A stretch of 64,000 nucleotides of DNA from Prorocentrum cordatum (taxonomy: Eukaryota; Sar; Dinophyceae; Prorocentrales; Prorocentraceae): contig CAUYUJ010014172.1 of NCBI GenBank assembly GCA_963575745.1, positions 177,501 through 241,500 on the forward strand, read 5' to 3'. Position 1 is the stretch's first letter, and each line of letters opens with the position of its first letter. Made by a program: the position numbers and the translations under genes. The notes below the pieces were generated by a model, which saw nothing but the letters and a program-made list of their open reading frames with translations, did not search any database and had not been told where the DNA came from. This document shows positions 24,113-32,569 of the stretch, piece by piece.

Positions 24113-24985
24113 CTAGGTAGTGAGCTGCCAATTAGGCTAGCTCACCACCTAGGAGACTCAGCCGTGGCGAGTCTGCGAATTGCTGTGTGAGTTAGCCGGT
24201 CTCTGTTTAGCGAGGCTTCTAAAATGTGCCGCGTTGGCCGCACTCGTGCGGCAAAGTGAGAAGTCGCGCCCATGACTGGCAACTACTCTTGCACAGGCCC
24301 TCCAAGGGGGGCCGATAGAAAAAAAAAAGTACTAGATGGGCTGCCTGGCTCCGCCCCTGTGCGGCGCATTGACGGTTGCACCATGGGCGCCCATCCCATG
24401 TTGACCTGAGATGGTGCCGACTGGCGCCGAAAGAGTTTCAGTGAGAATGTGTACCTGAAGGACCCACTGCGGCGGACTGCATGTCGGTTCTGCCGACCTT
24501 AAATTGGAGCCGCGGCGTCTCCTTTGTTAGAGTTTGGCTCGTGTGAGGCTTGGGCTGTATAGGTGGTGGGCTGCAGGTAAACCAGGATCCGAGAAGTGTG
24601 CTAGCCCACCACCTATGCGTGAAGACTCAGCCGTGGCGAGTCTGCGAATTGAGATATGTGAGCGGCGTTTAGCCGCCTCACTGTTAGCGGGGCTGCTCAA
24701 AGTTGCTGAGCCGCACTATGTCGGGATAGGCTGGATGCTGCTAGACTTGCGTAGCCTACTACTCAGCTATGCAGGACGGCTCGACCGACCTTGACTTGGA
24801 GCGGCATGGCTCCAGCTGTTTAGGTGGTGGGCTGCCGAGGTAAAGAGAAACCAGAAGAGGGAAGATGGTCAAAAGGAGAGTATTAGACGAGCCCACCACC
24901 TAAGCGGGCGCGCTGCTAGTTGCGCCGATGTCGCTTAGGACGACCTAGCAGGGCGCTGACTGATGCAGCACTCTATGTGGCTCGC
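24113..24985 (-). promoter_or_regulatory. Structured 3' region of the retroelement with three hairpins
   Basis: This region follows the last ORF of the minus-strand retroelement. It contains three inverted repeats built on the same 14-base arm, TTAGGTGGTGGGCT and its complement. They lie at 24,820-24,833/24,890-24,903 (56-base loop), 24,559-24,572/24,603-24,616 (30-base loop) and 24,113-24,126/24,139-24,152 (12-base loop, one mismatch and a G-to-A change in the core). A 29-base block beginning CAATTCGCAGACTCGCC on the minus strand is repeated exactly at 24,154-24,182 and 24,623-24,651, each time just before a hairpin. A third shared block contains AAGGTCGG. The layout is therefore a repeated hairpin-plus-linker module. 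By analogy with LINEs whose RT recognises 3' RNA structure, it may be the 3' UTR recognition signal; that is inference. Confidence 0.6.
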
Positions 24986-25465
24986 TCAGGCACCGAAGGG
25001 CGACGGGTTGAGAGTGCGGGCGGCAGCCGAGAGCGCCGAGAGACCTGCCGCTGTCGCCGCCGCTCGCGCCTGGGCCTCTTGCGCGGCAGCCTGCTGCTGG
25101 TTGTAGTGGTCCCGCAGCATGGCCTCCACCTCGGAGATGGTCGCCAGGCCTGGGGTCTCGATCCACTCCCAGTCCCAGGTTTCGACGACCTGGCCGTCGA
25201 TGACGTCCAGCGACTTGAGCTTCCCAACGAACGGGTAAAGCATGCCGTTGGGCATCTTCCACTCGCCAGGGTATGTGGAAGGCCACCACTTTTTGAACTC
25301 CCGCGTGGCGGCCGTGTATTGGGAGCCCTGCCATGCCGAACCAGCATACGTGTCTCCTGAGAGGCCGAAGAGCTCCCGCGTGTTGGGCGACGCCCTGCTG
25401 GCCTCGGCCGCGCCCGCCTCCGCCGCGGCCGCTGCGGAACCGCCCGCGGGAGGCATGGGCACCAT
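24986..25465 (-). CDS. Retroelement downstream ORF6, hypothetical protein
   Basis: A 159-codon frame starting at the ATG at 25,465 (MVPMPPAGG). An in-frame ATG 150 bases upstream would overlap the end of ORF5. The product begins with an Ala-rich segment, followed by a balanced central part with many aromatic residues (EFKKWWPSTYPGEWKMPNG, then VVETWDWEWIETPG). It ends in a Gln/Ala-rich helix (HYNQQQAAAQEAQARAAATA). No family is recognised. The density of Trp and Tyr in the centre and its position in a same-strand series of ORFs argue for a real product. It is the last ORF before the hairpin-bearing 3' region. The start choice rests on the non-overlap with ORF5 and on composition, since residues before this Met look like read-through of ORF5's end. 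Confidence 0.5.
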   Translation of the reverse strand: MVPMPPAGGSAAAAAEAGAAEASRASPNTRELFGLSGDTYAGSAWQGSQYTAATREFKKWWPSTYPGEWKMPNGMLYPFVGKLKSLDVIDGQVVETWDWEWIETPGLATISEVEAMLRDHYNQQQAAAQEAQARAAATAAGLSALSAAARTLNPSPFGA

Positions 25466-25563
25466 GGCGGCGCGGGGCGCGCTGAGAGAAGGGGGGAGTG
25501 CCGAGGGGGCAAAAAGAAGTAGCCCATAAGCCAACGGCCAAATATGAGTGAAACCTAGCAGCC

Positions 25564-25986
25564 TTATGCTTGCATCTGTGTGAGGAGGACCCTCCTGACG
25601 GGCCGACTGATGCATGCTTGGCCTGGTGCGGAGTCTATAGGGATGAGGATGTTACCGCTGCGCATGTTGACCCGCAGCGAAAGCCTGGTGCGGTAGGGTA
25701 TGCCCGTGCCAAATAGGATGGGCCGTGCATCCGTCTCCTGTAGAATAGGGAGGTGAAAAAAGCGCGGCCTTTCCGCAGAGGATGGCAGCCTGGTCTCCTG
25801 CCCATGGAATTGCTCCATTAGGAGCCCTACATTTATGGGCAGTGGGGACCAAAGCGAAATGTGGCCTGTCGTTATCACTACCAGCCACTGCACGACTGTA
25901 GGCGGTGGTGGCACTGCCTCAGTGGGGGCGCAGCGGAAGTCGCCGTGCTCGAACTGCGGCAGGTGCTGCGCCTCTGGGGTCGGCAT
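25564..25986 (-). CDS. Retroelement downstream ORF5, hypothetical protein
   Basis: A 140-codon frame starting MPTPEAQHLPQFEHGDFRC and ending VRRVLLTQMQA. Its ATG lies only 11 bases after the TAA that ends ORF4, a spacing suited to termination-reinitiation on one transcript. The middle is hydrophobic with alternating beta-like segments (TVVQWLVVITTGHISLWSP). A later block, LPILQETDARPILF, is faintly similar to HRLLQDAAAGSPILI in ORF4, so the two ORFs could be distant duplicates; the similarity is too weak to claim. No domain is recognised and no signal peptide is evident. Confidence 0.5.
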   Translation of the reverse strand: MPTPEAQHLPQFEHGDFRCAPTEAVPPPPTVVQWLVVITTGHISLWSPLPINVGLLMEQFHGQETRLPSSAERPRFFHLPILQETDARPILFGTGIPYRTRLSLRVNMRSGNILIPIDSAPGQACISRPVRRVLLTQMQA

Positions 25987-25997
25987 GGCCTGAGGGA

Positions 25998-26690
25998 TTA
26001 GGGTTCGGGGAGACGGAGGATTCGAGCGAGGTAGGACAACGGGAGGCAGAATGGCCGGACCATGATCATGGCCTGGAAGTCTATGAGGATGGGGCTGCCA
26101 GCCGCTGCATCCTGCAAAAGACGATGAGGGCTGAGGGAGGAGTGCTCCCAGGCCCCCGATTGGAGTAGGTCCAGAAAAAGCTGGTCAGGCACGTAAACAG
26201 CAACTAGCCCTATGGTGGGTGAGAAACGGGCATCATAGGGGCCGCCCCCCGCAGCACATTGAGGGTAAATGTGGAGTAGGTTAGGGGAGTTGGCCTCGCG
26301 CCAGCGCCCATGCCAGCGCTCGAGTGAGCGATTAACGGCCGTGGGCAAATCTAGGTGAAGCACAGGGCCTACGTAAGCGCGCGCGTGTGGCCATGCGGGC
26401 GGCCCGCTCTCGAGCTGCCATGTGGCTTGCCACTGGGGTACCGCAGTATGCTGGTACACCGTGGTGGGAGACAGAATGCGTGCGTGGCGCCTCGCGCCGC
26501 CACTGAGAAAGCGGTGGGCTAGCTGGTGAGCCAAAAGAAGCCGCTCAGCCAAATGCTTCCATAAGGAAGCCAAACGAGAGGCTGGAGGCGAGATGCTGCG
26601 CGGATCTAAGCTGCGTCCCGGGTACGCCTCAGCAGCGGGCATGTCCTCGTCTGCGTCGGCATTGCCCAGGATACTGGGCTCGCTCCTCAT
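25998..26690 (-). CDS. Retroelement downstream ORF4, hypothetical protein
   Basis: A 230-codon frame starting MRSEPSILGNADADEDMPA. The N-terminal 40 residues are acidic and low in structure. The rest has balanced composition with helical stretches (ASLWKHLAERLLLAHQLAHR) and hydrophobic strands (PTIGLVAVYVPDQLFLDLL; ILIDFQAMIMVRPFCLPLSY). It ends with LRLPEP and TAA. It follows ORF3 by 91 bases and precedes ORF5 by 11. No known family, metal-binding set or catalytic motif is visible. Because it shares strand, codon character and tight spacing with the methyltransferase-bearing ORF upstream, I take it as part of the same element. A host gene that happens to lie downstream is the alternative. 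Confidence 0.5.
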   Translation of the reverse strand: MRSEPSILGNADADEDMPAAEAYPGRSLDPRSISPPASRLASLWKHLAERLLLAHQLAHRFLSGGARRHARILSPTTVYQHTAVPQWQATWQLESGPPAWPHARAYVGPVLHLDLPTAVNRSLERWHGRWREANSPNLLHIYPQCAAGGGPYDARFSPTIGLVAVYVPDQLFLDLLQSGAWEHSSLSPHRLLQDAAAGSPILIDFQAMIMVRPFCLPLSYLARILRLPEP

Positions 26691-26781
26691 GGCCTGATGG
26701 GGATGAGGCAGAAAAGGGAGCTGATAAGAGGAAAGAGGGAGAGGTAAGGCTTAGGCTGAGGGCTAGCTGCCTGGCAAGGGT

Positions 26782-27881
26782 CTAGCGCCTGGCAGCATCA
26801 CCTCCTTCATGAGGTTTACGCGGCCTCCTGGGCGAAAGACGCTGACCGCAGTGCGAAAGGCTTTCGCCTTCTCGCAACTGAAGCCTGAGGCGCTCCCTGT
26901 GTATCCTGTCGATACGGAGCTGGTCCTGCCTATGCTCCTCTTTGAGCTGGGCAATTCTATTCTCGTGCTCCTTGAGAACTGTGCTGCGCTGCTCGTCCGA
27001 GGCTGCATCAGACGCTTTGGCAGGCGAGCGTGAGCGCTGTGCTGCATGGGCCGCGCGGTGCACCTTGGCCTTGCGAGCCCTATGGTGCCTAGGGGGAGGA
27101 GAGGCTGGAGGTGACGGCGGGCCGAGGGACTCCTGCGGGCTGCTTTGTGCCTCCGCAGGTTCCCTGCGTAGCGGCGCTGGCTGCTTGAGCGCGCTTTTGC
27201 GCGGCTCGGTGCGTAAGCGCGAATTATAGGCCACCTTCGGGGATTTGGCCGTGAACTCGCCCGCAAATGAGACCTGCTTACGCTTGCGAATTGCAGAGGC
27301 GCTGGGCGCAGCGGACTGTTCCGCCGGCTCTGGAGAGTCATGCGGAGGAAATGGTGAGGAGGCAGAGGAATATGAGGCGTCGTCCACCTGATCCAGCCTT
27401 CTAGGCGATGCTGGGGGACTAGAAGCCCTGCTCGGCTGGCTCCTGTGTGGCGCAGCTTTACGAGACTGTTTGCGAGGCTCGCGCGGGGGTGGAGGCGAGG
27501 TGCACGCTGAAAGGGGGGGAGAAAAAAGGAGAAGCAGCCTGGCCTATCCAGCCTTCCGGAATGGCTGCTTTGGCAGGCACCCTGGGATGATCTGGGGGCG
27601 GCAAGGGAGGCAAGGCGGGCGGAGGTGGCGGAGGATGAAAAGTGGCCCCGTAAATGTGCCTGCCTCGACCCATGGGGGGGGCCGCTGAAATCGCCAGGCG
27701 GCCGCGGGGGATCTGAGGCTGCTGGGGCGCTGGGCAGAGAGCGCTGCACCGCTTTGGCTACCTGGGCGAATTGGGCAGGCGAAAGTAGGGGTGGAGGAGC
27801 TGAGGCGGACCGAAATTGGCCTGGTGGGGGATGCTTTGGCCTGGCTTCACGCGGCACCAGCGCCCATGGCCGTCTGGACAT
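26782..27881 (-). pseudogene. Retroelement ORF3, basic coiled-coil protein, frame broken at two homopolymers
   Basis: The frame opens with an ATG 10 bases after the stop of the RT/methyltransferase ORF (MSRRPWALVPREARPKH). Coding character shifts frame twice: at a run of eight C on the minus strand (about 27,668-27,675), and at neighbouring T6 and C7 runs (about 27,515-27,530). It then continues in a third frame to a stop at 26,782. The combined product would be about 366 residues. It has a Pro-rich N-terminal half, a basic SR/RK-rich centre (IRKRKQVSFAGEF, PRKSALKQP) and a C-terminal heptad-like charged helix (VLKEHENRIAQLKEEHRQDQ) typical of a coiled coil. A basic protein with a coiled coil recalls the ORF1 RNA-binding proteins of LINEs, but it sits 3' of the RT. 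Both breaks lie in homopolymers, so sequencing error, decay and programmed frameshifting are all possible. Confidence 0.5.
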
Positions 27882-27891
27882 GAGACGCCAG

Positions 27892-30660
27892 CTAAGCGTC
27901 GAAGATGTCGGCGTTGAAGTCCTGCGGGGCGGGCGAAGCAGGGTGCCACATGTGAGAAAGGGAAATGCCCGTGAGCGGGACGGGGCGTGCCGCTTGGCGG
28001 GAACGCTCGGCCCTGATGTGTCTGGCCCTTTCCCTATTGCACTGGATGCGCCTTTTCTGATCCAGAGTTAGGGAGGGCGGGGGTGGCGGCGGAGGGAGGG
28101 TGGAGGGAAAAATGGGGGCTGTGCCCAAAAAGTGCATGGCCTCTTGTTCCGCTTCCGAGTCCTGATCGGCGGGATCAAGCTGCTCGTGAGCCTCTGAGGG
28201 GAGGTCGCTATGGCGCTGCGGCTCGCGAGGCCTGGTGAGGGCCAAAAGTCTGCGGAATCGGTCCAGCTCCCCATCCACTTTAGCACGGGTGGGAGGGGCG
28301 GAGGAATCAACAAAGTCGGGGCCTAGCCAAAAGTCGCTGGTCATGGATGCGGAGAAGCGGAGAAGAGGAGCCAGAACCGAGGGGTCCGTCTGGGGAAGAG
28401 GATCCTGAGGGTCGTCAACAAATGGTAAAATGACGTCCTGGTATATAGCCTGGGCGAGACATTCGCAAAGGGCAGAAGGATAGGTCTTTTTGTCTGCAGT
28501 GAAAAAGCGGTCATTCTCGTCCTTACCTAGAAGTGTACGATGTGACCCCCGTGGGTGCGTGCACTTGGTCCCTTGGGGACGGTTAGTTAGGAGCGCAGGG
28601 GGCGAGGGGAGGCGGAGCGATAGCAAGCGCGTGGGGGCTTTACCGAATTCGTTAGGAGGGCGGCAAGACGGCTGAAACATGCACTGGTCGATGTCCGTGG
28701 TGCGGACCGCCGGTGCAGCAGCCGGGGCCATTAAAGGCCTCCATATCCAGCTAGGCTGCGCCCTGGGTTCCCAGTGGGCAGGGCATGGATGTTCCATCCA
28801 TGCCGAGGTACCCATTTCCAAATGAGCGGCAAAAAGGAGGACCAATGAAGCGAGTAGCAAGTTGGCTATCTGCAATTGGCGAGATTGCTTGGGCGTAGCG
28901 TTGGGGATGCCCCAGTAGTGCTCGGTAGTGCGCAGTGGCGGTGGACCGTTGGGCTTCCAGCGGGCCGCGCAAAAGGTTTCACAAGGTGGGCCTCCACCTG
29001 AAACGACCACTCTACCGGCATAAATATGTTGTTGCCAGAGCTTGATAGTCTCCGACTTGGTGAGATCGCCTGAGTCGGGGTCGATAGCAATATCGACCGA
29101 TAGTATATGTACCTCTATCGAGGGGTCAGGCGTGAATGATTCCAGATGATGCTGGATATCCCCTTCGCGCCTGCGGCCAGAAAAAAGATTGAGAATGAAT
29201 ATTTCCTTGCGCCTGATACGGGCTGGAATTTCGCTGGTCGCTAGACCAGAATAATCCTTCGGTTGAAATGGCCATTCAGGCAGCGCAGGAAGAGGAGGAG
29301 GTAGTGGCGGAGGAACATCGGCGGGAAAAAGTAAAGAGACGGCTGCAGAGTCCAGCGCGTAGTCTGTAACCGCCATTTTGGCGCGAGCGTCCGCTTGCGA
29401 CAGGTGTTTGGCAAAGTCACGAAAGTGCTGTGTGATAGCACGCTTGGCACGATGTGCCGGTAATGCAACACGCCAGCGACCTACGCCTGACTTCACTTGT
29501 AGTTTGGCATTTTCGCAGCGTTGCATAGCAAGCGCGGCGATTTGCTCTTGGGGAAAGCGTTGGGAATGGCAGAGGAGGTAGAGAGCACATATGAAAGAGT
29601 CGAAACAAAGGTGCTGCATGAGACTGGCGCGTGAGCCAAAAGGGAGACTGCAAGCCGGGCACACCTGGGTGTCCGGTACTAGGCCTTTGACCCTGTGGGA
29701 CAAGGTCCAGTGCACCTGGGCAACGTGTCGTTTTAGCCCCCGAAATTTTAAAAATGTGCGCGGGCACCATGGGCAGGTGAGCACCGCTGGGTAGTGCGCT
29801 GCCAGGCGTTGCTGCTCGATCGGGTGCTGTACATGGTCCGTCGGCAGGGGGATCCCACATGGGACGGTAATGGCAAAAAAGTGCTTGGCAGCTGCCTCGG
29901 CGAGTGCTGCGCGAGCGAAATGCTGTGCCCCCGCTGTAAGGGCATTGCGAATTCGACGCTTCCAACCTGTGTGGGATTGGAGAGCGAGGGCCTCCCACTG
30001 GTCCAGGTGCGTCATTGGCGAGGGCATTTGGGCTAGATTGGCAGAAAATTCGCCCAGCCACTGTAGGTCCTTCTGCACCAGGGCGAGCCATGAGTCTGGG
30101 ACGTCTGCGGCTAACTTGGCCAGCAGGGAGGTGAGGTGCGGAGGTCCCGTGCGGAGGAGCCTGCCAAAGAGGCGCAGACGCATTGCACTAAAAATATGCG
30201 GTAGAGGGGGTCTGCAGACCTTGGCCAGGACAAATGAGTCCCGCTCTGCCGTGCTGTCGCACCTTGGGAGGTGGAGCAAGCGCCTGTACATTCTCATGAT
30301 CTCTCCTTGTAAGGAGACTAGTTGCGGTCCAGTGAGCAATGGCCAAACAGCGGCATTGAAAAGGCGGGAGGAGAGGATGAGGGAGTCCAGTAAATGCAGG
30401 TGCTCATGAAGCCACGTACTAGAAGAGTGGCGCAAGAATTGACGGGCAAGATTGCGCCAACTGGGGGCCGCCTCCGATCGCCTGTGGGCGAGCTCGGGGC
30501 CTATACTGCCCTTTTCGTCCAGGTGCGTACCTAGATATGTGTATATTCTGGCGAAGTGGAGGGAAAAAGGCGAATGCCCGAGAGTAGGTGATACTAGCAT
30601 GTGCCCATTGAGCCCTTGGGGGTCCCAGAGCTTGCGACGAAGGGACAGGAGATATGGGGG
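27892..30660 (-). CDS. LINE-like RT C-terminal region with C2H2 fingers and cytosine-methyltransferase-like domain (5'-truncated)
   Basis: One open frame runs from an ATG at 31,002, but the retroelement-like part starts only near residue 118 (about 30,650), so earlier residues are probably flanking DNA. Numbered from 31,002: residues 152-165 (RIYTYLGTHLDEKG) and 204-222 match the region after the catalytic palm of LINE reverse transcriptases. The palm, with its YADD-type motif, is missing. Residues 408-431 form a C2H2 finger (Cys410, Cys413, His426, His431), and 447-467 a second CxxC...H finger. Residues 600-855 resemble a C5 cytosine methyltransferase: motif I-like ILNLFSG, motif IV-like SGGGPPCETF with the candidate catalytic Cys674, MEHP in place of motif VI, and TYPSALCECLAQAI near the end. 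Methyltransferase capture by dinoflagellate retrotransposons has been reported; activity of this copy is unknown. The frame stays open for over 900 codons, suggesting a fairly recent insertion. It ends with a basic tail and TAG at 27,892. Confidence 0.8.
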   Translation of the reverse strand, partial: PPYLLSLRRKLWDPQGLNGHMLVSPTLGHSPFSLHFARIYTYLGTHLDEKGSIGPELAHRRSEAAPSWRNLARQFLRHSSSTWLHEHLHLLDSLILSSRLFNAAVWPLLTGPQLVSLQGEIMRMYRRLLHLPRCDSTAERDSFVLAKVCRPPLPHIFSAMRLRLFGRLLRTGPPHLTSLLAKLAADVPDSWLALVQKDLQWLGEFSANLAQMPSPMTHLDQWEALALQSHTGWKRRIRNALTAGAQHFARAALAEAAAKHFFAITVPCGIPLPTDHVQHPIEQQRLAAHYPAVLTCPWCPRTFLKFRGLKRHVAQVHWTLSHRVKGLVPDTQVCPACSLPFGSRASLMQHLCFDSFICALYLLCHSQRFPQEQIAALAMQRCENAKLQVKSGVGRWRVALPAHRAKRAITQHFRDFAKHLSQADARAKMAVTDYALDSAAVSLLFPADVPPPLPPPLPALPEWPFQPKDYSGLATSEIPARIRRKEIFILNLFSGRRREGDIQHHLESFTPDPSIEVHILSVDIAIDPDSGDLTKSETIKLWQQHIYAGRVVVSGGGPPCETFCAARWKPNGPPPLRTTEHYWGIPNATPKQSRQLQIANLLLASLVLLFAAHLEMGTSAWMEHPCPAHWEPRAQPSWIWRPLMAPAAAPAVRTTDIDQCMFQPSCRPPNEFGKAPTRLLSLRLPSPPALLTNRPQGTKCTHPRGSHRTLLGKDENDRFFTADKKTYPSALCECLAQAIYQDVILPFVDDPQDPLPQTDPSVLAPLLRFSASMTSDFWLGPDFVDSSAPPTRAKVDGELDRFRRLLALTRPREPQRHSDLPSEAHEQLDPADQDSEAEQEAMHFLGTAPIFPSTLPPPPPPPSLTLDQKRRIQCNRERARHIRAERSRQAARPVPLTGISLSHMWHPASPAPQDFNADIFDA

Positions 30661-30853
30661 TGGGGAATGAGGGCGGAGGGATGCTGGAGGGGAGCGGGGG
30701 TCGGAGGCAGCTCCCCTGTCGCCCACCACCCTCGCCCACACCCACGGAGAGGGAAAATGCGGCGGCCGAGCTGATGACCAATAACAATTGCGGCACGACA
30801 GGCCAGGATGCAGCATCAGCGCTGCAAACGCAAAGGCCTCGTCGAACGGTGCG

Positions 30854-30908
30854 GCATAAACATCAACTTCTGGAGGCCCGCGCGAATTTCTCGAGTCGGC
30901 GATGGACC
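30854..30908 (-). repeat. 55-bp conserved dispersed motif G, copy 3
   Basis: Minus-strand blocks CATCGCCGACTCGAGAAATT, CGCGCGGGCC and AGAAGTTGATGTTTATGC line up with copies 1 and 2. It lies just upstream of the truncated retroelement, outside the RT similarity. Confidence 0.55.
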
Positions 30909-31089
30909 TCTCCTCTCTGTGGCAGAGGGGGATGCCCAATGCCGACCTCAGAAGTCCGCCTGGACCTCCGAGAGCTTCTGTGCTCAGATCTTTCTTACTC
31001 ACATAAAGATGTTTCTTACTCCCAAAACAGTGCTTGCACTCAGGGCAAAATACTTCTCTCCTAAAGAACTAAATTTGCGAAGCGGCCTG

Positions 31090-31460
31090 GCGGTTCCGTG
31101 ATCGCCAGCGCCGCCTCGTCGCCACCTCGTCGCCGCCTCGTCGCAACCCGTTGTCTGAGCCTGCGTGGCGGTCTGGCGATTCCGTGGTCGCCGTCGCCTC
31201 CCCATCGCCGTCTCGTCGCAGCCAGTCGTCTGGGCTCGTTTGTCGGGTCCGTCGCCTTGTTGCCGCCGCCGCCGCCCCGTCGCCGCCTCTTCGCCGCGCG
31301 TCGTGTGGGTTCGTCAGGGCTCGTTTGTCGGGTCCGCCGCCTTGTTGCCGCCGTCGCCGCCGCGTCGCCGCCCATCGTCTGGGCTCGTCTGTCGGATCCG
31401 CCGCCTTATTGCTACCATCGCCGTTCCGTCGCTGCCTCGTCGCCGCCCGTCGCCTCACCA
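31090..31460 (+). repeat. GTCGCCGCC-rich minisatellite
   Basis: Repeats of CTCGTCGCCGCC combined into larger units marked by CTGGGCTCGTTTGTCGG (about 31,226, 31,315 and 31,378; spacing 64-89 bases). Long frames on both strands are repeat by-products. Confidence 0.8.
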
Positions 31461-31539
31461 CATCGATCCCCCTTTTCTTATCAAAAATTCGGATCGGCCG
31501 CCCGCCCCCCATGGATTTATCCGGCTGGCCTCACGTATC

Positions 31540-32520
31540 GCAATCTACATATGATTCTGCCCCATCGCTCATTTTCCGTACAAGCTGATCGCATCCAAGC
31601 CAGACCGGGTTCGACCCCCCCGCTCACCCTCGTGAAATCATACTATGCACCGACACTCGTTCATCACAAATCATCCGTATCCAACAATACCTTGCCACGA
31701 AAAAACCATAATCGCCACGCACATGCCGAAGCGCGCGCATGCCGACACATCCGTCAAACAAAAACCATTGATTTCGTAAGAATGTCAGAGATCTGCTCGC
31801 CCCGACAAAATATAAAACACAACGGTTTGGAAATGTGATTCTCCAACGACGGAAAAGTGCGAGCCTGTTCATGCGAAATCTTGCGGGGACCATGGTTTTC
31901 AACATGCTCACCACATGTTACCCAGCGGGCCTGTCGCGCGCGCGTTTCAAAATCATTCGAACGCCCCTGCTTGCGTGCTGAAAGGAACGATCCGCCAACT
32001 AACACACATGCTGGCCACTCGCACGCGTCGGCAGCGCATGCATGTCATAACGGACACGTGGACAGCAACATCGCCATCGGCGCGGTCAGCATCGGCGCCG
32101 TCATTGGCCTTGCCGTGTTCATCGTCATCGTCGCCACCAGAATCGCTACGATCATCATCGAATCTGCCGTTGTCGACGTCGCCATGATACCAAACCCGCC
32201 CGAACCACCGACTCGCAGTGAAATGCCGGCGGGCCAGCGCGGCCTGCGTGTCGGTCGCGCCAGACTGGCTGGCCGCTCTGCGCGCGAGACTGTGCGCGCT
32301 AGCGCGGCCCTAGCAATGCGCCAGCCAGCGCCAAGCAGCCATCGCAATCGCCGCCGAGGGGCTTCTGTAAACTAAGTTGCGGGTGGGTGGGTGGGTGGGT
32401 GGGAGGGTTGCGCGAGCAGTGGAGCTGGCGAAGTCAAGCTCGGCAGTGAGAATTGCACCGCTTAGATTGCACCACGTACGTTGCACAACATCGATTGCAC
32501 CACGCAGATTCTCCTTTCTA
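31540..32520 (+). mobile_element. Dispersed repeat family D, copy 1
   Basis: This is about 1 kb of non-coding DNA related to 32,570-33,965 (same strand) and 56,395-57,180 (opposite strand). Ordered landmarks are: ATATGATTCTG, an ACCGGGTTCGACCCCC block, GCGAAATCTTG, a CGCGCGCG / CAAAATC block, a GTCGTCATTGGC core with ATCATC triplets, GACGTCGCCATGA, CCATCGCAATCGCC, GTTGCGGGTGGGTGGGTG, GCGCGAGCAGTGGAG, and a tail of ATTGCACCAC repeats. No coding capacity or inverted ends were seen. It could be a non-autonomous element or SINE-like; the GGTTCGACC block resembles a tRNA B box, but an A box was not found. Confidence 0.7.
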
Positions 32521-32569
32521 AACAGAGAATAGACTCTACCCCCCCGGCGTTATCGGTCCCCCTTTCGGG

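Larger units (their letters stand above)
24113..30660 (-). mobile_element. 5'-truncated multi-ORF retroelement
   Basis: The whole unit, in minus-strand order, is: RT remnant, zinc fingers, methyltransferase-like domain, ORF3 to ORF6, hairpin-rich 3' region. The 5' limit is placed where RT similarity begins, near the G-rich sequence at 30,640-30,665. The 3' limit is placed at the last hairpin. No poly(A) tail is visible; an A10 run at 24,318-24,327 on the plus strand (T-run on the element strand) lies inside the 3' region. Target-site duplications could not be identified. Confidence 0.6.

Noticed and set aside
24318-24327. A10 run as a retroelement poly(A) tail
   Set aside because: The element is on the minus strand, so this is a T run in its sense strand and lies inside the repeated hairpin modules rather than at an end.
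29363-29389. Sequence resembling part of the dinoflagellate spliced leader (CCGCCATTTTGGC)
   Set aside because: It lies inside the conserved coding frame of the retroelement ORF2 (around residues 542-547) and differs from the spliced leader at several positions.
30661-31002. N-terminal 110 residues of the methyltransferase-bearing frame as part of the protein
   Set aside because: No RT similarity, and the segment includes the dispersed 55-bp motif G; it is probably flanking DNA read in frame upstream of a 5' truncation.
31600-31625. tRNA gene or tRNA-derived SINE suggested by GGTTCGACC
   Set aside because: A B-box-like word is present in family D copy 1, but no A box or cloverleaf could be drawn, and copy 2 has lost the word.
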